DNA from: Spodoptera frugiperda
Taxonomy: Eukaryota; Arthropoda; Insecta; Lepidoptera; Noctuidae
Assembly (NCBI RefSeq): GCF_023101765.2
Contig: NC_064236.1
Coordinates: 434,001 to 498,000, forward strand
Direction of reading: 5' to 3'
DNA length: 64,000 nt
The notes below the pieces were generated by a model that saw only the letters and a list, made by a program, of their open reading frames with translations, ran no database searches and had not been told where the DNA came from. The translations under genes were made by a program, and so were the position numbers. Below are positions 1 through 13,094 of the stretch, one piece after another. Positions within the stretch are counted from its first letter, which is position 1, and the number at the start of each line of letters is the position of its first letter.

Positions 1-39
1 ATAGGAGTTATGTTAAATTAAATCGTTGTTTACATCTTA

Positions 40-150
40 AGCTGTGGACTACCCAGTGGGTTTACCGGGGCTCCGGCTCGAAAAATAGGAGTAGGAACGG
101 CGTGGTTATTAATCAGTAAGAGTCTGAAACTGGATACTTTTGCCCCCCCA
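40..150 (-). repeat. Dispersed repeat, family A copy, inverted
   Basis: The + strand reads GTGGACTACCCAGTGGGTTT, ACCGGGGCTCCGGCTCGAAA, ATAGGAGTAGGAACGGCGTG and AATCAGTAAGAGTCTGAAAC, matching family A in reverse. Confidence 0.7.
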
Positions 151-599
151 AAAAAAAAACACCTAAGATCGAACGCAAAACTTACAGGTCAGAATATGTT
201 ACCAATTATTATATATATGTTAACAATTAAAATAAGACAAGATAAAAAAGCATTTCGAGTTAATTTATAATCAAGGAAGACTATTTTCGTGGCTATTAAA
301 AACATGCACATATATAAACACAAACAAACTTAAATGTTAATTACTTTATTCATCCATTAGATCCAAAGCAGACTAACGTTACGTGAAGTTGTTAATCGAG
401 CTGAACTTTAATATTTTTTTAATTAAACACAATTACTTAATAACGCGTATCTGCATAGATAATACGAATACCGTGAAATTATGCAATAGGAACAAGGATG
501 CATCAGTTGCATCATGGTATTACGAGTTCTTGAGGTCATAATATACTTAGGTACAGGTAAAGATTCAATCACACAATCCCATCACGGGCTCCCATATTA

Positions 600-790
600 T
601 TATTATTAAACACTAGTTGTTCCCGCGCCGTTACTTCCACTGCCCGGCTCCTATTGATTGTAGCGTAATGTTATATAGCTCATAAGCTATAGGAAGACTA
701 TAGTCTTCCTTGATAAATGGACTATCAATAACACAATAAGTAGTAGTTCCAGAGATTAGAGAGAAATGTGTGTTAGAGGCCATAGTATAG
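600..790. repeat. Degenerate Helitron/RTE-like repeat fragment
   Basis: ACTAGTTGTTCCCGCG, a poorly kept TACTTCCACTGCCCGGCTCC, GTAATGTTATATAGC and GTCTTCCTTGATAAATGGAC occur in the order of a common moth element whose 3' end reads as the inverse of a CGCGGGCAA...CTAGT end. It is too eroded for exact borders. Confidence 0.45.
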
Positions 791-2251
791 CTGGAAGTCT
801 ATTGACCAACATAATACGTGCTAACGTCAGCCCATTTATATATTATCCGTCAATTTGTGATAGCTAAGCCGATTGAACTAATGGGATCTTAATTCGCTTG
901 ACTAGCGCCGCCCTGTAAGCGCAAAATCGTAAATCCTCATTATATAATCATACAACAAAGTTAGTTACAGTAATATTATTTAAATAGTAAAGTGATTCCA
1001 TTACAATAATCTCTTATTTATTACGATTCGGTGATGCAAGTATGGTGGAATATTCCAAATTGTAGGTAAGGAAAACAATTCTGATCGCTACGTACTAAGT
1101 AAACACGGGCAGGTAATGTTAACTCGTGATCAGCATTCAACTGGCCGTGACGATCCACTGGATTATTGCCGTACTCTCCACGCTCGGCAGGCACGATGGA
1201 AATCGCAGTTTTAAAGGTTTGGTTTATGAGACAGCGCTGCTGCCCGGATTCAAACATTTTTTTTTTTTACATTGATGGGCCGACGTTTGGCCGCTATCAC
1301 GCCTAATGGCAAGTGATGATGCGACCTACAATGGAGCACGTCAACCCATAAGTAACCTATCCACTCGGGCTTTGTAGACACCCAGGTTATACCCATCAGG
1401 AAACACAGACTGCGGTAAAGAGTCCAAGCAGTTCGCACAAGGAAGATTGAAGCGAAGCGCTTTGTCAAATGTGTAGTCTTACGTTTTCTTACGTCCAGCT
1501 CGCACTACGCTTATATTTTAGTCGAATGGCCACTATTTAGAAACTCTCTGTCTGTACCAATATCGAATCAAGAGAGAGCTACAAGACACCCACGAGGTGA
1601 CTAATGTACTCGGGCATCACCACACGGCATAATTTCCACTATACCTAAAACTAAACCTAACATTACTACAGTCACATTATGGACTATTAAGCTCACTACC
1701 GACCTCTATCGCAGTCAAAAACGACAACAACTAACTTTCTTGGCAGAGTATGTAACATAATATCTCCTAAAAAGTTTACTTATACATCCTAGCCAACAAT
1801 ATGAATATAGAAAAGGCAAAATATAAGGATACCTACTAAATACATGCATAATCCTCTTCGTCCACGCGAGCCGGTCAGGTCAATAAAACTATTTAAGCCT
1901 TGTAATAATAATATGACATATTTTTTTGTCTCATTTGTCTCGTATATATGTTGTTATGTATAGCTATGTTAGCAATGGTAAACCAATCGCGTGGGTTACG
2001 TGGATGACTGTTTTCAAGATCAAATGCCGTGACACACTGCTCGTCAGGTAGAGTAGCGTACATACGTGAAATTGATATGATATCAATTTCATACGTAATT
2101 TGAGTCAATCAAGGGAGTGACGTCATAATTTGAATTTGGATTTTAGCTGGGTTCTTTGTAGGCCTTGAATTAGGTGATTTGGGTCTGTACGCTGTGCTTA
2201 TTAAAAAATCCTGGTAAAGAAAAATAAAAAGTTAAAATTACACATAGGCGT

Positions 2252-2310
2252 TGATCGCTTACATTCAGGTGATCTGTCTGCTCGTTTGCCTCCTATCCCG
2301 TAAAATAAAT
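2252..2310 (-). repeat. Dispersed repeat, family C fragment
   Basis: The reverse complement contains GGCAAACGAGCAGACAGATC followed by ACCTGAATGTAAGCGATCAA, the head of family C. The rest of the element is absent. Confidence 0.6.
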
Positions 2311-2391
2311 AATAAGTAAGTTTTCTATTGCTATATGACTGTTGATTAAAAACGAGTACGGCACCTAGATTAAACCGAATAAATCGTTGCG

Positions 2392-2547
2392 ATGTCTCGA
2401 CCAAGTTCTCAATCCGACGCAGCGGTGTGTCCAGCCGCGTCGCAATACACAGTAACTTGTCTGGTGTTTACATATGCTAATAGCGGCAACAAAGCGGACA
2501 CAGCGGCCACTCCGCCGCAGCGTCTACTTCCGAACATACCAACTCAC
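2392..2547 (+). CDS. Candidate first exon, unrecognised
   Basis: An ATG opens 52 codons (MSRPSSQSDAAVCPAASQY at the start, PPQRLLPNIPTH at the end) that finish exactly at a full-consensus donor GTAAGTAA. It is richer in CpG than its surroundings. I do not recognise the peptide. It is in the right orientation to belong to the 5' end of csw, but no next exon was identified, and the start context (ttgcgATGT) is weak. It may be an untranslated exon or chance. Confidence 0.25.
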
Positions 2548-5500
2548 GTAAGTAATTCTCAAACAAAATTACAAATAAACGCCTTTAAAATAACAGTTCA
2601 CACGCTTTTAAACGCTCTGCCTAAATCTATGCGAGAATTGTTTCGTTTTTGTTCTAAACCATTTATAGAAAAATGACGAAGTGTTGTGTTCTCTTGATCT
2701 TGTACCTATTACTTATTTACGTCGAATAAATACGCATTTAAATGTATCATTTGTGCTTACGCGTTCTGTTATTCATAAGTGAGTAATATTTTGATGAAGT
2801 GTATGTAAAATCTCACGCATTAAACTCGAGTTTGAAGTTAAATACTTGTATATTAAGACCGTGAAATGTTTGTTATTTACCTGTCCTTCGCATTTGTATT
2901 GCTTTAGCGCCAAATTCGTAAGCAAAGAGGTCGGGCACTCACCGTAGAGGTCGCCACACGTTTACGTTTGACACAATAACTAAATGTTAATTATTTAAAT
3001 CACATAGTCGATAATTATGTTGCGCAAATCCATTACAGCGTAACTATTTTACGATATTGCACACTGCACACTGTTTTTTTTTTATTTAGTATTTATTATA
3101 TAATTGTAAATAACATGGCGTCGGTGTATTGCGCAAAATTAATTTGATTCTTGATTGTGATTCGAAACATTGTTGTGGTATGGCATTGTTCGAAATTTTA
3201 TCTTCTGTGGCCTGTTTGAATTTAGAATATCGTTTGAATTTAGAATGTGCTGTCATTTGACCGTGAAACTGCTTTCTTGACACCATTTACGAAAAAAAAA
3301 ACAATTCACTTTTATTTGTCTATGGGCTATGCTCAATTGTTTTAAATGTAAATCTTTTATCTGAATGTTCTATTTTAATCGTCGATAAAAATAAACTAAT
3401 AAATAATGTCCTATTTAAAAATACCTACTAATAAATTATCTGATTTATAGAAGATTCTAAAACAATAACTCAATAATATTACAATAGCAGTACCTAGGTA
3501 TATTGTTTTGTTTTGTTGTTATGAATGCCAAATGCCGCTCCGTACATAGGTATTGTAATTTTATGGACGACTTAACATACTGCGTAGAAACTTGACTTTA
3601 GACTGAGGTAATACAATAGTTAAGGCTATTAAATAATTTAATGTAACCAACAGAGTCGATTCAACTGCTCGTTGACTGCACTCAGTCAAATTATCCAGTC
3701 AGACCAATAAGTCAGTACGTAAAAAGTTTTATTTTCTAAGTACCTACTTACGTAAGTACCTACATATTTTTATATAGTTTTCCTAATCATAGTTATTAAA
3801 ACCCAGATTAACATTTTGTGGATTACACAAAGAATTATTTCGTGCACGATTCGAATTTAGTTGTGAGGTTACTGCACACTGCACTGAGCGTTCAGTCTGC
3901 TAATAATTATAAGAAACTCTTCTTTGATGAATAACAAACATGGAAAGTATTTACTTATTAAGGATTTCACTACCGATAGAATTCTCATGTCGATGAACGC
4001 TAGTTATCAAAAACGCTTCATGCAAGTCTTGCATGAACAAATTTAAAAAGATGATAATATTAACATTATTAGTAGACATTAACATTTAAAACCTGTATTT
4101 GTCTTAGTTTCATTAACGACCAGTCTATTTTTATCTGAGGAACACTAAAGTTTATCTTTAATGATTTAAAACATGAAAATTAAAATTTTACTTAATAACC
4201 CTTATATAAGTATTTAAAGTTAATAAAATTGTATAATTAACTTCCAGACGAGCAAACCCATGGAAAACAGCTAGTAATTAGCTAGATAAATAAACCTGGC
4301 TAAAATTCCAACAGGTGCTAATGTACATCATTAGTATCGGAATTGTTAAAACAATCAAATATGAGTCAGTGCATAGATTTTGCTGGATAGTGTAGAATTT
4401 TCTCAGAAACAGTCATACCGTGAATCAACCAAGAAGTCAGCGTTCGATGCCGTATTTGGACATACAGTGGGTTCAGACTTCGAGTTAAGACATTTTATTG
4501 CAGTAATGCCAAGTTAAGAACGGAATTACTAAACATTGCTTGCATCTAGCAATTCTTGGAAATACTGAATTTTCCTACTGGGTAGTCAAAAATATTCTTT
4601 CGACATGTCTGACTATACCTACAATGGTATAAAAAGCTATACCTATTTATTTTTATTAAGTTTTTTTTTGAGTTTTTAAGTTGTATGTAATTTTTTGACA
4701 CAAATCACATGTTTATTTCTAGAAAAACACCGACACTAGTCTATCTCGACATTATAATAATTTAAATTATGCATTATTATATAATAATAATTTATGACAC
4801 TATACAAAATCCTACATTAAACACAAGGTATTTTTAAATCAAACGAAACACTTACACCGTAATTTAAAAACAGGGGACCGCACGGACCGCATAACTTGGC
4901 CCAATTTGATCGCCAGTAGTACTTACCTACACCTACCGTGTAGTCTCGGTAGAGGGTAAGCACAATGGCTAGTGTCAGGGTATTTTTGTTCTGGACAAGA
5001 TGTTGCAAGGGTGCTTTAAGCCCCATGCAGCATCCTGTACAGGGTGACTAGAATGCGGCTGACGGCTGCTTTTATACCCGTCTTGCTCCTTACCCCAACC
5101 ACATGCACGCCTAGGGGGACTTTTGCGCAAGCGTATATACGCCTAAAAAGGATATGTTCCGCACTTGGCCAATGGAAAATCGTCGTCAATTCATTCGTTT
5201 TTAATGTGATACAAGGTTAGAAAGATCGCCAGATGGTGGGTAAGCTATCAGTCGCGACCTATGGATAATTTTGGTATGAGTGAGGAATTTTTTGGGACAA
5301 GACCACGTACTTTCCAAAACTGCTGCAACCCAAGATGAACAGTAGGGACGAAGGTGTCCAATCCTTACTTACAGTATATCTCCACTATGTATACGATAGT
5401 TTACCAACTTGCGAGTATAGATTATGAGCTAACAGTGATTTCCTTCTTCTCTTGCCTGTCTTACTTCTTTTGCCTGCATCATATTTATACTTCTGTCAAT

Positions 5501-6708
5501 CAAATCAAGCCAACTATAAAGCCAATGTGATTTTGCCTAATCTTGACTCTCTTTTTCTAAATCAAATTCGACATGGAACAAAGAAAAGAAAAGATTTTTG
5601 CAAGTTGGGACGATCATAAGAGACCAATGTAGAATAAACCATAGGGAAGTGTACCCTGTGAGGGGTAACCCTTGTCCCCTTGCCTCAAGTTATTTATAAC
5701 AGTCTTGTCATTAGGGTTCAAAATGGTATAAACCATATTTTTAGTTCTATTGTTATTTAAATTCATTTGTCTGTATTTTTGTTAGGCAAAACATTACGTA
5801 TGAGTATATTCGATTTCTTTAAAAGTATCTCCATTAATGGAGACGGTAAATTAAACTAAGTAGTCCAGTATGACATGACCTGATACTGTGATAAAAGTTT
5901 ATGCGATGGCAGGTCAAAGTATAGTGGTACAAACTATTTTATTTGCAGTCATGTAAACCTTTTTAATTGATTAGGCAGTGAACTAAAACCATATTCAAAT
6001 TTTTTTATCTTATATATTATAAGAAAATAATAGACCTATTTCATATTTTTGTAAATTCAAAGTATTTTTAGAACCAAAAACTAAAAGGAAATCTGCAAAG
6101 CAGATGCTTCGATCTTATTTAATTACACACTTTAATTACTATTTACTATCAGTAGAAAACAATATATCTTATATCTAATTGTACATTAAAGTACTGTTTA
6201 CCGTGGAAATAATAAGGCGTAATTTAAAGTACTGCAGTAATACAAATTATCGATTTTCGTGCCCAACTTCTACGTCGCGTGGCGTGACTTAGGCCTATAG
6301 ACGAGAGTGTCATCGACCTCTACTTGTCTTTTTATAACCTTATAACACACTTACTATTACATATTATTATTATGATAGAGTCACCATCGGTCATCGGTAG
6401 AATTACCGATGTATGCAATCCCATACAAGGGCTCAAAGAAACTGTAAGAGGTGTAATAAAAAAAAGCATCTATCACCCCGCTGCTCATCCCCTATCTATA
6501 GTAACGTGATGTCAATAAGCGGACTAACCAATACAAAAATAACACTAGTTTACACGGTTTTCATACCCCAGCTGAAAGTTGTTATTTTATTTTGTACTTA
6601 GGCAGAATTATCCAGAAAAAATAATAAAAAAATTCGGTCACGTCTGGTTTAAAAAATATTTATTAAATTAAAGAGAAATACAAATTTTTAGAATTAATAC
6701 CAAAAAAA
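2548..6708. other. Non-coding, AT-rich
   Basis: No exon-like segment was seen on either strand. A 10-base inverted repeat (TTCATGCAAG and complement) lies at 4017-4037. The stretch 5040-5135 (CTTACCCCAACCACATGCAC) shares weak similarity with 8150-8215 (CCCTACCCCAGCGCATGCGC) and may be another eroded repeat. Confidence 0.6.
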
Positions 6709-7636
6709 TTAAAAATGAGTAATTTTTGCTTTCTTTTTATAGTTATTTGAATCAGTTTCTCTTATGATGGACCAACAGTAATCCCCTAACATATTTTCAT
6801 CCCAAAATCCTTGATGTCGTTCTTCGAAAATCCTTAAATCTTGGTGGAAACGTTCACCCTGTTCGTCACTCATACTTCCTAAGTTTTCAGGGAAAAAATT
6901 CAGATGAGAGTGTAGAAAATGAATCTTCAATGACATGTTTACTCCCATATCCTGAAAATTTTTCAATAAATTGTTAACAATTTCTTCGTAATTTTCAGAA
7001 AAACGTAACTTTTGTGTCTGGTAGTAACAAGTTCCATTGTTGTAAGCGGGAGCCGAGAAGCTCTGCTTTAGATCTTGATAACTGTAAATCTCTTATAAGA
7101 TCATTTAATTCGGCTTGGTTAATTAAATGTGGAGTGTTTTCTTGAGGTGAAAATTCGTCAGAATCACTAGAAATCGACTTGAATTCAACATCACTGTTAT
7201 TGTCATCTAATATATTTGCACTCGAATTACCGGGACAAACTGGATGTGGTAGATCTTTCGAATGTAAAATCGGCTTAGTAACAGACGGAACTTCGGCATA
7301 TATAATACTTGCCTTATTTTTTTTATTATATCCCAATGTCTTCGTAACACAAAAGTAACAATCATTTTCATGATTACTAGGTTCTCTCCATAGCATTGGT
7401 GAACCAAATGGAAGGTAAACTTTTTCTCCCGATGACCACTGGAGTAAGATGATTCTACAGCTTTCGCAAAACACGTGAGGCACCCACTTTTTATCTTGAT
7501 TTGCAACAGGAAATCCAAAATAATGAAGATATGCATTTTTTAACGAATCTACAATAGGTCTTCTCTTTTTGAAAATTATATGTCCACAAACATAACAAAA
7601 ACGATCAGGATTTTGTTTGCACTTTCTACTAGACAT
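6709..7636 (-). pseudogene. Decayed multi-copy arthropod protein gene (transposon-like), internally deleted
   Basis: Two - strand frames. The upstream frame (6995-7636, 213 codons) starts MSSRKCKQNP and has three CxxC pairs (Cys14/17, 57/60, 93/96) that look zinc-binding, then an acidic linker and SRLQQWNLLLPDTKVTFF followed by a stop. A shifted frame continues without a gap as ENYEEIVNNLLKNFQDMG, SLKIHFLHSHLNFFPENLG and MSDEQGERFHQDL to a stop at 6709. I recognise both ends as belonging to a large uncharacterised family present in many copies in aphids and other animals. From memory the family has a few hundred residues between VTFF and the ENYEEIV-like segment, so the middle appears deleted, leaving a frameshift at the junction. 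High copy number elsewhere suggests a mobile origin. No convincing terminal inverted repeats were seen. Confidence 0.6.
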
Positions 7637-7837
7637 TTTAAATCAATCTGAAGCAAGATAACTGTCGTTTGAAGCGAACGAATGAATATTAAAATGTCGT
7701 CACCATGTCAGGTAGTTAAAAAAAAACATTTTACTGTAGGAAAAAATTAAGACGTGATAAAATATTTCTGCTAAGACTTTTAGGTTTAAGGAAGGTAGAT
7801 TAACATATTTACATACATTTGTTTCGGGGTATAAATA

Positions 7838-7958
7838 AAAAGTTAAATTTTGTAAACTAGTGTAATTATTTCATTTGAACCATTAGTTCCGGAGATTATC
7901 GCGTTCAAACAAACAAACTTTTTAGCTTTATAATATTGCTATGTTATAGATACATACC
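7838..7958 (+). repeat. Repeat fragment: 3' tail of a common moth element
   Basis: It contains ACCATTAGTTCCGGAGATTA, TCGCGTTCAAACAAACAAAC and TTTAGCTTTATAATATTG, the tail I recognise at the ends of many dispersed lepidopteran elements. It lies 200 bases from the start of the decayed gene at 6709-7636 and may be a separate insertion. Confidence 0.55.
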
Positions 7959-9245
7959 TACCATCGAATCATATTTTTTTAAGGAAAATTACCGTCATAA
8001 GTTTTTTTTATGTTATACCCTTTTAATGGTAATGTATGTATATTAGGGTTTTGGTGGGTCCAAAGTAATACTGAGTAGGTAGCTGTGGCGTACGCTGTAT
8101 TACTTTGGACTGACGTCCTTGCCGAGGTTACGGAGCAGCTAGGCGCGGCGGCCCTTTCCCTACCCCAGCGCATGCGCACACCTGCCCGACGAAGGGGATA
8201 ATACTGCCAAGGGCACGATTTTAGGGATGTAGACATTAAAAAACTATCGATAAAAAACTAAATAATACTATATTATGCCTTTAACGTACACATCACAGTT
8301 CTGTTGCTAAAAATACCTACTAACAATTTACAATTTTTTATAACCATAAATATATGTCATAAGAACATATTTGACGTTCGGATACCTAGTATATAATATT
8401 AATACATATTTACAAAATAAATCATACGGTGTCTCTATGTCCCTGTCACGTATTTCTTACTAAAATTATGTGTGTGTATTTGTTAACACATAGGCTTTTA
8501 TCTCATGGGATCACGGGCGAATCCGCTGGCAAAAACTAGTAAAAACAGATCGTTGTTTTTATCGATGCATTTACGCTGTGGGTGGGACATCACTATGTCT
8601 GGAGCTGACAGACGTGACCATGTAAAATCGACGCTTAGATTCGTATTTAATATTCTAAACATTATACAACTTAATCCCAAAAGGTATAAGCAGACGTGCA
8701 CTTGATCAATGTAACATGGTCTTAAGTTAAAAAGCATATACCTAACCTAATAATAAGCCTATTGCCAACAGATAATGTATTCCGGGTAAATAAGATTTAT
8801 GAACATTAATTATCTCGTAAACAATACACTACGAGTAACAATATGAAATGTGACAATTATAATAAGTTATATCCTTTACTGTGCTTCCTTATAAAACCTA
8901 CCATAATTTATGACTATGGCAAAATGTTATGGGGTATTGGTTTTATGGCCGCTATCGTTGCACAAATCATTCTATGAAGATTTCCTACTTATGTCCACAT
9001 AGATACAAGTACGTACAAGGGTTATAACTATGTATTTTGCAATATACTCGTATTTATTGTGTAGTAAAATCAAGGACATTGTATTAACAATTTATAATAA
9101 TAAATATATATCTATACTTCTATGTACTTAACTACATAGTATAAAACAAAGTCGCTCATCCATGCGACGCTGAGGCGGGTCGCTAGTAATATATTACTAC
9201 AAGCTAAAGACTGGTCATAAGCATGACTAACTGACTGATTTCAAA

Positions 9246-9434
9246 CTTATATATCCAGGTATTCTCATGATGATTTCCTTCACCGTTTGTCAGTAGTGCC
9301 TAAATAATTATAGAAAGTACACTGAACTCGGAAAAAGTGTCATTGGTACATGCCGTTGGTAGGTTTTGAACCCAGGCTTGGGAGGCTCCTGCATGAGAAG
9401 CGAGCGTCTTGAGGACCTTTAGGCCACCGTGATT
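9246..9434. repeat. Degenerate LINE/SINE-type repeat fragment
   Basis: It contains GATGATTTCCTTCACCGTTT, then CTCGGAAAAAGTGTCATTGG, TTTTGAACCCAGGCTTGGGA and TTTAGGCCACCGTGATT. I recognise this series as the tail of a widespread lepidopteran retroelement with a tRNA-like box B (GTTTTGAACCC). Similar box-B-like scraps occur near 33112-33130 and 40735-40765. Confidence 0.55.
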
Positions 9435-11171
9435 GTTTTTTTTTGGTTTTTTGTAATACGACAAAAATAATTACGATACTCTAATTACATAAGGATCCCA
9501 TACAAATCATCCCACGTTCAAATAACTGGTTACTTGATCTGAGGAGCAGCACCTACGCGGCTTTTTATACATATACCCAGTTGTTATTGTTGCTACATGA
9601 TGTTATGTATTTCCACGGCCTTCGAGGTGATTATCCAACAGCATGTAATATGGAAAATTATATAACCATTATGATTGTTATTAATGGACACATGCACGCA
9701 TTTGTTTATCTACATTAATCGGAGATCTTAGATCATTTGAGGAAAATATGTCGTAATCGCCACTTAAACAATCATTTTCCTGTTACAATGTATTTTTGAA
9801 AAAGTCCTTGAGGAAGAGTTCTTACCAGTTTCGGTTACCGGTCAGGCAACATTTTTTGGGGATAATCGAAATAATTTATGTGATAGCGCGGATTTTTTAG
9901 TTGTGTGCGGTATATTATGGCAATGAGCTTACCTGGACCTTTAAGTAATAAAGGACCTTATAACAAACTTATGTAAACTTTTATTGTAGGGGCACTTTCA
10001 TTAGTGTACGCTTTCGGGGGTGAAAAGGCGTGTGATAATTATGTTTTTGCAATACTTGATTAATTTACGGAAATGCAGCGCAGTAGTCTGTCTTTCTCTC
10101 AGATATTATACATAATTATGGTATGTTTTGTATATAATTGACGTGATAAATTAAGAGAACTTTACGTGAACAAAAGTTTTGACCATATTTTTATATACTA
10201 ATGGCTTAACATTGATCAGTCACAGGAAAAATACTGATACCTGAGTTTATACAGCCATAATAGACTAGTACGGCGCAGCTATATACTAGTTCTATGTAAT
10301 CGTGTATTGCATACAATAAGCCAATTTATTTCAATGAGTGAGAAAGATGGTACGTGTGACAGAGACTGCCGCGTGTCATCTCTTTATTACTACTGTGTTA
10401 AAGTACCTGTTAGCACGCTATGAGATCCTGGTACCTGGCCAGCTACTGTATGGTATATGTTGCATATGTATATTTTTATCTTGGATCTTGTATAGATCTG
10501 CCACTAGCTTAGAACGTTGGCACAGTCTGGGCTGATTTTATCTTCGATAAGATCTGACGGTCTAGTCCCCACCTCCCTAAGCGAGATTGACCTTAAATTC
10601 GTTTGGCAAAGTGTATTATAGCAATGAAAACAATTTCTTGACACTCTCTTCTCTCCTGAGTCTTCTACCCAATTTCTTTTATCAGAAATGATAACAATAC
10701 AGCATCCCCCTTTGCCAAGATATAAACTAAAGATTTTTGCTAGTAATCGAAAAAATAGAAACGCACAAAAACACGTGATCGCTTGAACTACCAACTACAC
10801 ACGACTTGACATCAGCATTCCATAGAAACAATTCCTTTCGATATCTCAAGAAATACTTGGTAACATAGTACCACCGTAAGATAAGGGCATCATAAATTAA
10901 AGGAGTACCAGTGCCCATTGTGGGCTAAAGTAAAAACTATACATGTATGCGTGCGGTCTTCACAACGGAATGAAGTTTTTCAAGTGCGACACAGACATGA
11001 TTGTAGCAACTAGCCAAGTTTGGTTCAGCCAAGTAGCTATGTATGTACCAGGAGTAAGGAGATGGTATTACTAGTTTGTATCTCATCATTATAGGTACCG
11101 TACTCGTTCACTAAGGGAAAATGTTTTTCAATCACTTTGACCTCGTTAAAGCGATGTGTCGAGTGTTTTTT

Positions 11172-11345
11172 TATGTAATAAGTCAGTAAACGAGTAGACG
11201 GAGCACCTGCTGGTAAGCAATCGTCGCCGTCCATGGACACCCAAAACACCAGAAGCGTTACAAGTGCGTTGCCTTTGAGGGTTAGGAATTTAAGGATGTT
11301 GGGGTTTCGGGTATTAAGAAAATTGGGGGTAATTGAGTCGAGCTG
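11172..11345 (+). repeat. Dispersed repeat, family C copy
   Basis: Same order of motifs as the copy at 32196: AAACGAGTAGACGGAGCACC, GTAAGCAATCGTCGCCGTCC, ATGGACACCCAAAACACCAG, GTTACAAGTGCGTTGCC, then G/T-rich short units. It is diverged by scattered substitutions and truncated at its 3' end. Confidence 0.75.
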
Positions 11346-12479
11346 TTAGGTATTAGAAAATTGATATGAAAATACTTTATATCCTTACGCACCGCTTTAT
11401 TTTATGGGGACAGGATCTTATTGCCCTTCTTACCGACTTAGGATCGATGGTACTATTCACTAAGATCTATATTTAAATTTTTTAAACTTTATGCGACACA
11501 AAAGTATACGTATTTCACATATTTGAATAGTATTTAAACGGTACTTCGTACACATTACCAGTGCTAGATGAAGTTACAAGTTAGGAATTAATCAAAGCCG
11601 TTACTTAAGGAAAGCCATGCCTTAAGGACAATGTAGTTCTTAACCAACATAAATTATGTATGAAGATGAAGTAAGTTCATAATTATAGATGAAACTAATT
11701 GTTTTCACTACTTACTGGGCTTTACCATAACGTAATTTATCACTAATAAAACCAGTAATAGGTTACTTATTCATTTAGTTTAGTACCTACCACACATTAC
11801 GTTAGTTTAGGTTCAAATAAAAGTTGGTTTTCAAATATCTGGGAATAAATCGGTACTCAATAATTGTTACTGGTTTTTAGTCAGTAAGAGACTGACAGTC
11901 TTCCACTCTCTCACGCCTTACCGAAAGCGGGAAGCCATAGGATTATTTTCCCTTTTAAAAAGGGAGTCGTTATTAGTCTCTCTGCATCTTCACTGCAAAA
12001 TACATACCTAGACATATAGTAGGTACATATAGGTATATCCACAGTGAAAATGTACCAGGCAATCAGTAGTTGCGCGGAGCTATTCCTGAACACGCAGTCA
12101 GTCGAACGTGAGTTGGTTTGAACAACAATTTTTTCTTTAAGGATAATCGCCATGATTGCAGATAATGTTCCAAGATCTAAGTACTTGAATAATGATCGGC
12201 TTGACTTCTTTTCTACATATTGATGCGAAGATAAACATCACATATTCACGTAGAATGCAGATACGTGAGGAGACAAGATATTTGGGCTGCAATTCTACAT
12301 TTCTAATGTACTTGAAGGAGAAGTAAAAATTCGTTATATATTATTTAGGTACTTTTTTAATCAATTCCATTACTCATTATCTACAACCTGAAACCACTTA
12401 CTGCTGGAGTATGACTATGACCTCCTTTACTTGGTGGCTAGTCATAATTTCCACCACATACATGGAAGGCAGGTTGCAG

Positions 12480-12605
12480 AAAGCGGTTTACAAGGCATCG
12501 GTTTATCAGAGAGTGCTGCTTCACCGAGAGCCAAATGTGTTGTTTCTTCGTCATCTCTTACGACACCCACGGAAGGAGTAGTGGTGGTGTCACATGTACT
12601 TTACT
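12480..12605 (+). repeat. Dispersed lepidopteran repeat, family B
   Basis: It contains GTTTATCAGAGAGTGCTGCT, then TCTTACGACACCCACGGAAG and AGTAGTGGTGGTG, motifs I recognise from another common moth repeat. The predicted open frame across it is repeat sequence, not a gene. A second copy is at 18518-18642, and a fragment with AGACAGCGCTGCTGCCCGG at 1218-1252. Confidence 0.6.
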
Positions 12606-13050
12606 TCACAACAAACAGAAAACCTTAACAAAGGTCTTCCTAGAAGTTTCCGGCAGCAAATCGCACTATATTACAATAAGTGGACAGTTTTCCTATAAAC
12701 CGCTCTAGGTAAATAGTGGAACGTGATCCGCATGGATATTGCGTTCAAATGACCACTGAGCACTATGGCGGAATGAGAATGAACTTGTAAGAAAACACCA
12801 TGGTCGCACAAGGACGTAGGAAACGTAGTGTTTACGTGACCATTGTCACACAAGTGACCTTGATCGCTCCAAATTACTAACCTGAGTTTAAGTCTATTTT
12901 TTGCAATGGCTTTGTGTACCTAATCTTTTAAATTATGTAATATCGTGGTATTACTGCGGAGTATTCTGTGTCTTCACATGACAAGTATCTTATGTGATTT
13001 GGTTCGCTTCTTCTTGTATCATGAAGTATTTAGTATCTACAATTTCAACC

Positions 13051-13094
13051 CATAACCCATTTTTGTAATATGTGCATTACAAAAATGGGTTATG
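13051..13094. repeat. Perfect 19-base hairpin, 6-base loop
   Basis: CATAACCCATTTTTGTAAT pairs exactly with its reverse complement at 13076-13094 across the loop ATGTGC. It lies 0.8 kb upstream of the first csw exon seen. It could be a fold-back element or a small-RNA precursor; nothing in the flanks decides. Confidence 0.85.

Larger units (their letters stand above)
1..2391. other. Non-coding, AT-rich; repeat fragments only
   Basis: It holds an inverted family A copy, a degenerate Helitron/RTE-like piece, a family B scrap at 1218-1252, a 12-base inverted repeat around 2067-2091 and a family C fragment at the right edge. The short open frames here look random in composition and have no splice context. 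Confidence 0.7.

Noticed and set aside
6324..6601. Overlapping + strand frames next to the decayed multi-copy gene
   Set aside because: Random composition, no recognised motif, and no matching inverted ends that would make them part of the element.
12431..12628. 65-codon + strand frame
   Set aside because: It covers the family B repeat.
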